From: Ctena decussata
Lineage: Eukaryota > Mollusca > Bivalvia > Lucinida > Lucinidae
DNA: 64,000 bases
Direction: 5' to 3'
NCBI GenBank assembly: GCA_963989385.1
Contig: OZ022507.1
Location: forward strand, 57,299,400-57,363,399
Shown here: positions 55,946 through 64,000 of the stretch, in pieces
How positions within the stretch are numbered: the first letter of the stretch is position 1
How the letters are laid out: the number at the start of each line of letters is the position of its first letter
Translations under genes and position numbers: made by a program
The notes under the pieces: generated by a model
Seen by the model: only the letters and a program-made list of their open reading frames with translations
Databases searched by the model: none
What the model was told of the DNA's origin: nothing

Positions 55946-56671
55946 AGGTTTCACTTGAAATATTTGTTATCATTCCGCATGTTCTTGCTTGTTCCACTAT
56001 CAATAAAACAGCCGGTCAATCACTCAATGTTTTTCGTTTGTCAAACTTTGTGGTTTACCAGTGTGTTTGTTTTGCTTTCTCTCGTTCGTTCTCGGCGTGT
56101 AGCCTAAATTCAGGAGACCTCAAAATCACAGGCAGGCAGACTAACGCAAAATCTTAATAAATGCACAGTTTGCTAAATGATCACAAACTTTACTGTACCA
56201 TAAATGAAGAAACAGTTGGTCTCCTCAACTGGGGCAGAAAAATGTTTGTGTGAAGATATACCTCGCTTAAAGACGGTCGAATGTATGAACTACGGTTCAG
56301 TTATAATGGCATCAAATTTTGTTTGTGGGACAATTTTCTTTGCAAAATAACTTTGGGGTACTGTCGTAGGGTTTTATTTTTCTGAAAAACTGCATTGAGG
56401 TACCGATATGCGTCTGATTTCAATAACAGTTGGAAAACTATGACTGCATATCTTATCAAACGAGCATTAATTTGGGACTGTTTCTGTTCAAACTTTCCCG
56501 CCATTTTTTCCGGCGAAAAAAGGGATTATTTCTTTGTGCGTAGACGACCGCTCAGAAAATGAATTACTCAGATGTGATGAGTCTGCGTTCCAACTGGAAT
56601 GACTTATAGGTTTGAGAAAATCACACTTTTCCATTGTATGAATTTAAAGTAGCATGTCACTTGTATTTTGA
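55946..56671. other. Intergenic, nothing recognised
   Basis: No convincing gene or repeat. Confidence 0.4.
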
Positions 56672-56890
56672 GGGGAGCACCGCATACATTGTATGCCATG
56701 CTCCACTCGTATTATAAGTGAGATGACGCCATAGGTATGTTACCATAGCAACTGTGGAATTTCCAACGTTGGCAGAATTACGTTTCAATGACGTCATGTA
56801 GACATCATTATGAACTTTTAGTTGCTATGGTAACCGATATATGACGTTAATAGTTCCGGGGTATGGCAAACAGTGTACGCCATGTTCCGC
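56672..56890. mobile_element. Palindromic MITE with two X-box-like sites
   Basis: The left GGGAGCACCGCATACATTGT is mirrored at the right by ACAGTGTACGCCATGTTCC. The inner GTTACCATAGCAAC (56739-56752) and GTTGCTATGGTAAC (56821-56834) are each other's inverse. Both match the X-box pattern GTNRCC-N-RGYAAC bound by RFX factors. Confidence 0.65.
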
Positions 56891-57039
56891 CAATTTTTCA
56901 GTGACAATACAATCTGAAATTCTTTCAACAGAAATTTTAGAATTTCACAAACAAACAATTAATCTCAAGCTAGTTAATTCCGTGTTTTTGTGGTGTCCTT
57001 TTCTTCTTTCTTTTCCCTAATGGTAGTAGACACGACGGT

Positions 57040-57720
57040 ATATTGAACAAGAGGGCCATGAGGCCCTAAATTGTTCCCCTGAGTAAAAAGGTAAAGAGTC
57101 AATTAAAGGTCGTCATTTGATCAAACCTGATAGTTTGAATCTTTCGAAATATGAGAGGCATTGATTAAAGGTCAAAGAATGACCTTGGCCTCTACAACTC
57201 CAAAGGTTCATGAACTCATTTAGTTGACGGCATTTACCAAATTTTGCACCAAAATCTTCAACAAGACATGAACTCTTATGTTCAAGCATTTTCCCATATA
57301 GGCCTAAAGCAACAGACGCCAAAACTGACCTTGCCATGAAAAATATCAAGATCAACCGAAGGTCATCATTTGAATAATCTTGGTAGTAATTGGGTCTCCG
57401 ATGATACATACCATGTTTCAAGGCCATCCGTGGATTGATTCTAGAGAAGAACATTTTAAAAGTTTTTTTACCGGCGACCATGTTCATCATGTGACCAGGT
57501 TCGTTGAACAATTTTTCGTTTCCACAAGCCCTGAAGGCTCTATATAAAATTTGGTTAAAACTGGCCGAGTGGCTTGAGATGACTTGTTTAGAATCGTCAA
57601 AATATGAGAGACCTTGGTCAAAGAATGAGCCCTTACTCTTGTACTCAGAAATATTCCTGTACTCATGTAGATGACTGTACCAATTGTAATGCCAAAATAT
57701 TCTACAATTTCCATAAATTC
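57040..57720 (-). repeat. Inverted relative of the 42-kb repeat
   Basis: GAACAAGAGGGCCATGAGGC starts it. GGTCGTCATTTGATCAAACC, GTCAAAGAATGACCTTGGCC and TACCATGTTTCAAGGCCATC are inverse relatives of words in 42240-43080. Confidence 0.6.
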
Positions 57721-57769
57721 AAGCTCTGATATTTTCCCATATCATATATAAGCACTAGAAAGGACAATT

Positions 57770-58005
57770 GAGCCGCGACATGAGAAAACCAACAATGTGG
57801 TTATGCGCCCAGCGCAGACTCAGATCAGCCCGGTTGTCTGCCCAGTTTGATCACAATATTCGTCAAGTGCTCAAAGGGTAGCTAAGGGTCTAAGCTACCT
57901 CCATGCGGACAGCGAAGACTCTGATCAGACTGGGCGGATGCCCAGGCTGATCTGAGTCTGCACTGGGCGCACAATCACATTGTTGTTTTTGTCGTGTCGC
58001 GGCTC
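57770..58005. mobile_element. Palindromic MITE, family D, copy 8
   Basis: 236 bp with GAGCCGCGACATGAG at the left and GTGTCGCGGCTC at the right, flanked by AATT on both sides (57766-57769 and 58006-58009). It is one of the best-paired copies. Confidence 0.85.
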
Positions 58006-58079
58006 AATTCAATCTGACCTCCCCGTAAAAAGGCCAAGTTTCAAGTTCATCGGTCATTTTTTCTGGAAAAGAAGATTTT

Positions 58080-58205
58080 TAGCTCACCAGAGCCGAAGGC
58101 TTCGGGGGAGCTTATAGGATAGGCAGTTGTCCGTCGTCGTCGTATGTCGTCTGCCGTATGCCGTCTGTCGTATGTCGTCGTCCGTCAACACTTTTAAACG
58201 GACGG
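58080..58205. repeat. Interspersed repeat with GTCGTCGTATGTCGTC microsatellite
   Basis: AGCTCACCAGAGCCGAAGGC leads into a degenerate GTCGTC/GTATGTC tract and CAACACTTTTAAACGGACG. No coding content. Confidence 0.5.
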
Positions 58206-58722
58206 TGTTCCGTTGGGCCTGGACGGATGCCTCTCAAAAAGACCTTAAAAGAGAAGTCTTTTTTATACTTTTCCCTTGTGATCTTGCCTGAATTTCTAAT
58301 CAGACAAGATCAAACCAACATCCTGTAGTTGTTGGTTTTGTTATTTTGTGTATTTTGCTTTCGTTTTCTGTAAAACTTTGTTGACACTTGTTCCCGCCAT
58401 TCACTACATCCAGTGGGTGGGGTAAAGTTCAGAATCCGGTGCTTAACAAAAATTGGGGCAGAGTATCTGACTAGCTCTTTGTAACTGTCAGTGCTCTGTT
58501 GTTTCGCAAGTTCAGAATCAGGATTGTTGCTTGTGTTTTTTGAAATTAGTATCTAATACTTGGAAGGGGTAGAGTTTTTTTCACACCGACTGTGCTGTAG
58601 TGTGGAACTTGATGTTTAGTAATTGAGCTGCCACTTGTGAAGCACTGCCGTCCAGTTCGGTGTTTGATATTCTCATTTTGCAAACTCTCCTCTTGCCAAG
58701 TAGGATCAACCAACGGTAGGAA
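58206..58722 (+). other. Probable 5' UTR of the CR1-like LINE
   Basis: Lies between the previous repeat and the first LINE ATG. No repeats or frames were recognised, and the LINE 5' end is not defined. Confidence 0.35.
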
Positions 58723-59706
58723 ATGTCTAAATTGCATGTCAGAAGGCCCCCATTCATGTTTCCAGTGGTGGTAGTTATTGGTTTTATTCTATGGAAATGG
58801 TCAAATCAAGGTTCAGACTCTCCGGACCCAAACTTGGAATGCTGGATTGGCAGCAATGTGTCTGCGGACAGATCTACGCAGTGTTTCACTATCATAAGGA
58901 AACTTGGATATTGTAGAACTTCGGAGAGGTTAAGATGCTTTTCCTCATCAAAAGGCACTAACCTAGCTCTTTTGATTATCCTGGCTGGGGACATCGAAAC
59001 AAACCCAGGTCCCAGGTCTAAGTGTGGTTTGTGCAAAAAAATGTGCAAATCATCGGACAAAATGATTGAATGCACTGATTGCGAAAAACGCTTTCATGCA
59101 AAATGTTCAAATCTGGGAGATGATGAGCTGTTAGCGATTGAGACTGGCAGTAGTGATTGGTATTGCACAAGCTGCAAGGCGGATTGCGGCCTTTGCAGTC
59201 GTGCGGTTCTCAATGGTCATAAGGCAGTTCAATGCGATGGTTGTGAACTGTGGCTTCACAATGAATGCTCTTTTATTTCGGACACTGATCATGAAAATGT
59301 ATTGACCTCTGGGTGCACATGGATTTGTCCAAAATGTGAATTTTTCAACTTCTCGGACTCCTTTTTCGATGATCAGTTGAATCTAGTGACTGAGAATCGA
59401 TTTAATCCACTGTCAAAGGATAAGAATGTTAGGCTTTCATCAAGCAGTTCAAATGAGTCAAATTTAAATGGCAAGACTCTTGGCGGTTTGAAACTTGTTA
59501 GTTTGAACATAAACAGTATTAGGGGTAAGAAATTGGATTTATTAGCTTTCCTTGATGTCCACCAACCTCAGGTTGTGGCTATTCAGGAAACAAAAATTGA
59601 CAGTTCAGTTGCAACTTCGGAATTGTTCCCTGAAACATTCCCCCTACAATGTATTCAGGAAGGACAGAAACCTTCATGGTGGCGGAGTGATGCTTCTCAT
59701 TCATAA
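58723..59706 (+). CDS. LINE N-terminal frame (2A, zinc fingers, start of endonuclease)
   Basis: The ATG at 58723 follows an in-frame TAG, so it is the first start. The frame is open for 327 codons to a stop created by the frameshift near 59640; true homology ends at about residue 307. Ribosomes skipping at the 2A motif would release a 96-residue leader with a hydrophobic segment (FPVVVVIGFILWKW) from the zinc-finger protein. Confidence 0.8.
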   Translation: MSKLHVRRPPFMFPVVVVIGFILWKWSNQGSDSPDPNLECWIGSNVSADRSTQCFTIIRKLGYCRTSERLRCFSSSKGTNLALLIILAGDIETNPGPRSKCGLCKKMCKSSDKMIECTDCEKRFHAKCSNLGDDELLAIETGSSDWYCTSCKADCGLCSRAVLNGHKAVQCDGCELWLHNECSFISDTDHENVLTSGCTWICPKCEFFNFSDSFFDDQLNLVTENRFNPLSKDKNVRLSSSSSNESNLNGKTLGGLKLVSLNINSIRGKKLDLLAFLDVHQPQVVAIQETKIDSSVATSELFPETFPLQCIQEGQKPSWWRSDASHS

Positions 59707-59771
59707 GGACATTCCGCACATGCCCTTGTCAGAAATAGAAAACGACTCAGAATCAGTTTGGGTTAAAAATT

Positions 59772-60926
59772 TTGGCAAACAAAACTTCCCATTATGTAGC
59801 AAGTTGGTATCGTCAGCCTGGTGGCTCAAGTGAGGAATTTCAATTGTTTCGTGACCAGTTAGATCATATTAGGACAAAGCACAAGGGAAATAAGCTCCCC
59901 TCAGTCCACGTACTAGGGGATTTCAACTTCAAAGATATTGCTTGGTCAGACCGACTTAATAAGTCAGGATCAGTGTTAAGTCAGTCAGAGGGACAAATGT
60001 TGATTGATGTCATGAATGACCATGGTTTAGAACAACTGGTGAATTTCCCGACTCGGGAGAAAAACACATTGGATTTAATTCTCACTTCGCTTCCTGGTCA
60101 GTTTCAAGAACTACATTCCCCGGACAAACTTAGTGATCATGATGTGATATCAGGAACATTGAAAATTTATGTCCCCCCAAAAAAGAAACCTCGGAGAAAA
60201 GTGTTTTTGTACCAAAAGGGAGATTTTGAATCAATGAGGAAAGAAGCGTCAGACTTCGCAAAACATAGGTACTTCAATGGTTACTCGGACAATTGCTCAG
60301 TTCAGGAAAACTTTGACTTGATAACCTCCTTTATTCAGGAGTCTGCTGAAAAGCATATCCCCTCAAAAACCAGTAGGTCAACCTCTTCTGTTCCTTGGAT
60401 AACCCCTGAGATAAGAAGGAAGATTCGTAGAAGAAATAAGACACATGCGAAGGCCAAAAAAACTGGCAGTAGCAAACTTAGGTCAAAATTTGAATCTTTG
60501 AGAAGGGAAATTAAAGCTGATGTGAAAGAGCAACATGATTTGTATGTCAATAACTTGGTTGGTGACATAAAGGCTAATCCCAGAGACTTCTACAGGTACG
60601 TTAATAGTCAAAAGAAAGATACTCAAGGTATCCCACCCCTAAAGAAGAGAAATGGTGGTGGTGTTGCCGAGTCAGAGTTGGAACAGGCTAATGAATTTAA
60701 GGGTCAGTTTTCGGATGTGTTTAACAAAAGTGAGCACACCCAAGTCCCCCTTCCTAATCGCTCGGCTCCTTTCATGGAGGACATTCATGTTTCGGCAGAA
60801 GGTGTAACGAAACTTCTTAAGGGCTTGAACCCATCGAAAGCTTTAGGACCTGATGAATTGCATCCCAGAGTCTTAAAAGAACTAGCATCTGAATTAGGCC
60901 CAATGTTCGCTCATCTCTTCCAATAA
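59772..60926 (+). CDS. LINE middle frame (rest of endonuclease, linker)
   Basis: Carries HVLGDFNFKDIAWSD and the catalytic SDHD (60132-60143) of the endonuclease, then a basic linker and the approach to the RT (GLNPSKALGPDELHP). It ends at TAA 60924, directly before the in-frame EIPEEW...NYRPVS region. Confidence 0.8.
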   Translation: MANKTSHYVASWYRQPGGSSEEFQLFRDQLDHIRTKHKGNKLPSVHVLGDFNFKDIAWSDRLNKSGSVLSQSEGQMLIDVMNDHGLEQLVNFPTREKNTLDLILTSLPGQFQELHSPDKLSDHDVISGTLKIYVPPKKKPRRKVFLYQKGDFESMRKEASDFAKHRYFNGYSDNCSVQENFDLITSFIQESAEKHIPSKTSRSTSSVPWITPEIRRKIRRRNKTHAKAKKTGSSKLRSKFESLRREIKADVKEQHDLYVNNLVGDIKANPRDFYRYVNSQKKDTQGIPPLKKRNGGGVAESELEQANEFKGQFSDVFNKSEHTQVPLPNRSAPFMEDIHVSAEGVTKLLKGLNPSKALGPDELHPRVLKELASELGPMFAHLFQ

Positions 60927-61004
60927 TCTATTGACTCGGGTGAAATCCCCGAGGAATGGTCTCTTGCAAATATATGCCCACTCTTCAAAAAAGGAGATAG
61001 GTCT

Positions 61005-61958
61005 TTGGCTTGCAATTACCGACCGGTTTCTCTAACTTGTGTACCATGCAAGTTACTCGAACACATTGTCTGCTCTAATATTATGGCACATTTGGATGAA
61101 CATAAACTTTTGTCAGACAGACAACATGCTTTCCGTAAGAAACATAGCTGTGAAACTCAATTGATCACGGTTATAAATGACTGGGCTAAAATCTTGGATA
61201 AGGGCGGTCAGGTTGACACTTTTATCTTGGACTTCGAGAAAGCTTTTGACACTCCCCCTCATGAATTACTTAAATGTAAGCTATACGGCTATGGTATTGG
61301 TGGGAAGACTCTGAAATGGATAGATTCTTTTCTCTGTTACAGGCAGCAGCGTGTGGTGGTAAATGGAGTTAAGTCGGATTGGGCCCCGGTCTTGTCAGGT
61401 GTCCCCCAGGGCACCGTGCTTGGACCATTGTTGTTCTCGTTATACATTAACGATATAACAGAAAATATTGACTCGGAATTAAGACTTTTTGCTGACGACT
61501 GTGTTTGCTATCGTGAAATCAGAGATATTGAAGACACTGTGAAACTTCAGGAGGATATAGATCATTTAGGTTGTTGGGCAAGGAGTTGGGGCATGAGATT
61601 TCAACCTGTTAAATGCAATATAATGCAAATTACAAGGAAACGGATCAAGAAGATCAATGCTACCTATACCTTAGAGGGAACGGTCCTCAGTAATGTAGAA
61701 ACTATCAAGTATCTCGGCATAACCATTGCCAATGATTTGAAATGGAACACACATGTCAGTAATATTTGCACAAAGGCTAATAGGACCCTCGGCTTCCTCA
61801 GACGTAACTTGGCAGCATGTCCACAAGATGTTAAGGAGTCAGCATACAAGGGACTGGTGCGTCCGGTCCTGGAGTATGGCAGTTCAGTTTGGGACCCTCA
61901 AAGTATACTTCTTCAAGATAACTTGAGAAGGTGCAGAAAATGGCAGCTAGATTTGTAA
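61005..61958 (+). CDS. LINE reverse transcriptase frame
   Basis: Same frame as the preceding piece, separated from it only by the TAA. Contains LDFEKAFD, SGVPQGTVLGPLLF, FADD and a thumb region (KYLGITIANDLKWNTHV). It loses frame near 61927, after which KMAARFVTGNY and KKRRKDSRLIMLYK continue in another frame to 62216. Confidence 0.88.
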   Translation: MACNYRPVSLTCVPCKLLEHIVCSNIMAHLDEHKLLSDRQHAFRKKHSCETQLITVINDWAKILDKGGQVDTFILDFEKAFDTPPHELLKCKLYGYGIGGKTLKWIDSFLCYRQQRVVVNGVKSDWAPVLSGVPQGTVLGPLLFSLYINDITENIDSELRLFADDCVCYREIRDIEDTVKLQEDIDHLGCWARSWGMRFQPVKCNIMQITRKRIKKINATYTLEGTVLSNVETIKYLGITIANDLKWNTHVSNICTKANRTLGFLRRNLAACPQDVKESAYKGLVRPVLEYGSSVWDPQSILLQDNLRRCRKWQLDL

Positions 61959-62386
61959 CGGGAAATTACACACATGAAACTGGGAGTATGACTGGCATTC
62001 TGGAGAAACTTAAGTGGGAATCCCTAAAAAAGAGGAGGAAAGATAGTAGACTAATAATGCTTTACAAAGGTCTGAGGGGTGCAGCCAGTATACCCATAAA
62101 TGACCTTGTTCCCCCAAATAGGCGTACCAGGAATCATCATTCCCTGACATTTCAAACCCCATTGGCTGGGACTGACATTTACAAGTTCAGTTTCTTCCCC
62201 CAGACTATTAGAGATTAGAATTCCCTGGAAGATTCACTTATTTATGCTGCTGAGTGTGCAGAGGATTCAGTTACTAAGTTTACTTCTCTTATAAGGGCTA
62301 GGGACTAGCTTCCCTGATTCACAGGTCCTGGTGAATGATTGCCTTTGGGCGTATCACCAGTAAACAATTCTGATTCTGAAACAACA

Positions 62387-63151
62387 TCTCCTCTAAAACC
62401 ACTGGGCTGATTGGGCCCAAATTTCATCTGTAGCATCCTTTGGTTGGGGGATTGAAAGTTTATGTTTTTTATGACAATCTGCCCTTTAGTTTGGTTGCTA
62501 TGGCAACTTAGAGTTCCCATAGACTTATAATGGGGAAAATTGAAAAATTGCATTTACTTCCAAGCCATCGCAGATATGTTGACAAAACTTTTATAGAAAT
62601 GTTTCTTGAGAAGTCTTCTATCAGCTATATTTTTTTTACCCGCTGCCCCTTTTATTGGTTGCCATGGAAACCAAAATGCAATCAAAAAGGAAAAAAAGCT
62701 TAAAAAAATATCTCCTCTGAAACCACTGGGCCGATAAGGCCCAGATTTCATCTGTAGCATCATTAGGCTGGGGGAAAGTTTATGTATTTTTATGAAAATC
62801 TGCCCTTTAGTTTGGTTGACTTACAATGGGGAAAATTGAAAAATGGCATTTACTTCCAAGCCATTGCAGATATGTTGACAAAACTTTTATAGAAATGTTC
62901 CTTGAGAAGTCTTCTATCAACTATATGTTTTTTGCCCAATGCCCCTTTTATTGGGTGCCATGGAAACCAAAATGCAATCAAAAAGGAAAAGATCCTTTAA
63001 TCAACTTTGTCGAATTGTTGGAATTAACATTATTATACATTGCGATTAACGCATTTTCAATAAATCCGAGTAAAACTCGTATTACGGCACTTTCAGCATA
63101 CATGTATATGAGCAATCAACATATCGGGTAAGCTTATATAATGTACACTCC

Positions 63152-63197
<46 letters not shown>

Positions 63198-64000
63198 GAT
63201 ATTACTAATTTACTTAAGCTACAGAAGATTGCTCAGGCTTGACTCGAGATAACCTCGAGTTTGGTCAGTATCAAATTTATGGCTAACCTTGGGGTCGGCT
63301 TTGAGCAAGCTATCTGAGCACAGACGCTTGGGATGACGGCTTTGGTCGGTGGAGCCGCGATGGAGTCTTAATTTATAAATTTAAATTGAGACTTCATTGA
63401 GGCTCTGCTGATAGAGGTCTAGGCCCCAAGCGTCTGTGTATCTAAGCAATCGGTCCGTTTTGATCTCCACAACCGCAGAGTAAACTTGCTATGTCCGTCA
63501 TCCTGCAGTAACTGTCGTATTATGTACGTACCTTTTCTCATATGCCACCTGTGAGTGGCCTGAGGTGTAAATTCTAAAATAAAGATTTGTTCTTGTTCTT
63601 GTTCTTAAAATTATCTCCTCTAAAACCACTGGGCCGATAAGGCCCAGATTTCATCGGTAGTATTCTTAGGCCGGGGGATTGAAAGTTTATGTTTTTTATG
63701 AAAATCTGCTCTTTAGTTTGGTTGCTATGGCAACTTAGAGTTCCCATAGACTTATAATGGGAAAATTGAAAAATGGCATTTACTGCCAAGCTACTGCAGA
63801 TATGTTGACGAAACTTTTATACAAATTTTCCTTGAGAAATCTTCTACCAGCTATATGTTTTCGGTCCACGTACTTCACTTTTTATTATTGGTTGTCATGG
63901 AAGCAATAAAGAAAAAGAAGGAAAAAATGCCTTAAAAATGATCTTTTCTAAAGCCACTTGGCCGATTGGGCTCAGATTATATCTTTAGTATCCTTTGGCT
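62387..64000. repeat. ~325-bp satellite (at least 4 units), X-box-rich
   Basis: Units start TCTCCTCTAAAACCACTGGG at 62387, 62711, 63614 and 63942 (spacing 324 and 328 where uninterrupted). Each has GGCCCAGATTTCATCTGTAG, CTGCCCTTTAGTTTGGTTG and GCAGATATGTTGACAAAAC. Unit 1 carries GTTGCTATGGCAAC (62494-62507) and GTTGCCATGGAAAC (62658-62671). The array is interrupted at about 62992-63605 and runs off the window. Confidence 0.8.
62992..63605 (+). mobile_element. Insertion in the satellite ending in a LINE-like 3' tail
   Basis: The last ~150 bp end AATAAAGATTTGTTCTTGTT with TTGTTC repeats, as at LINE 3' ends. Upstream lie a (TC)n tract (63155-63196) and a palindrome between CAGACGCTTGGG (about 63323) and CCCAAGCGTCTGTG (about 63426). 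It sits between two satellite units. Confidence 0.5.

Larger units (their letters stand above)
58723..62382 (+). mobile_element. CR1-like LINE: 2A motif, two PHD-like fingers, endonuclease, RT (broken)
   Basis: Domains in order: a hydrophobic N-terminal segment; a canonical 2A peptide, AGDIETNPGP (residues 88-97, skip point 59010/59011); two Cys/His zinc fingers of PHD type (CGLC...CTDC...FHAKC; CGLC...CDGC...LHNEC); an APE-type endonuclease (LNINSIRG, IQETKI, GDFNF, SDHD); and a reverse transcriptase with NYRPVSLT, LDFEKAFD, SGVPQGTVLGPLLF and FADD (61488-61499). The frame is broken by one-base changes at homopolymers: an extra C near 59640, an extra A near 59765 and a lost base near 61927. 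There are also stops TAA 60924 and TAG 62216. The 3' tail has two ATTCTG repeats, as in CR1 elements. It is probably inactive, though almost full length. Confidence 0.85.

Overview
The window is AT-rich eukaryotic nuclear DNA from a marine invertebrate, most likely a bivalve mollusc (inference, about 0.6). The genes have GT-AG introns. The repeats resemble those known from bivalves: tandem-repeat-cored mobile elements, tRNA-derived SINEs and a CR1-like LINE carrying a 2A peptide. The best preserved gene is a membrane guanylate cyclase with a NIT-type sensor domain. No operons, bacterial genes, CRISPR arrays or ordinary stand-alone tRNA genes were seen.

Layout. 0-12 kb is gene-free. It holds a 2.8-kb non-autonomous DNA transposon (221-3039) with a G-rich minisatellite core, a palindromic MITE, a decayed minus-strand LINE (7.1-8.5 kb), an 858-bp foldback element with TTAA duplications, and a Tc1-type transposase (10.88-11.86 kb) whose frame is broken by a single TGA. 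From 12.7 to 24.4 kb there are two tandem two-exon copies of a Rab-like small GTPase. Each copy has one nonsense codon, in a different exon, so both are probably pseudogenes. From 25.8 to 28.1 kb lies a foldback element holding a SINE and a TTAA-flanked MITE.

28.87-50.52 kb is one complete plus-strand gene: eight exons that join in phase to a 676-codon frame. The predicted product has TM1, an extracellular NIT-type sensor, TM2, a signalling helix and a class III guanylate cyclase domain. The first metal-binding Asp of the cyclase is Ser. The introns are full of satellites, MITEs and SINEs, several within 16-35 bp of splice sites.

50.5-64 kb holds further MITEs and microsatellites, a CR1-like LINE (58.7-62.4 kb: 2A motif, two PHD-like fingers, endonuclease, reverse transcriptase; three frameshifts and two stops), and a ~325-bp satellite whose units carry RFX/X-box-like palindromes.

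The one gene likely to be functional is the NIT-guanylate cyclase; the rest is pseudogene or mobile-element DNA. All calls were made by eye from the sequence, so repeat edges are approximate unless a target-site duplication is quoted.
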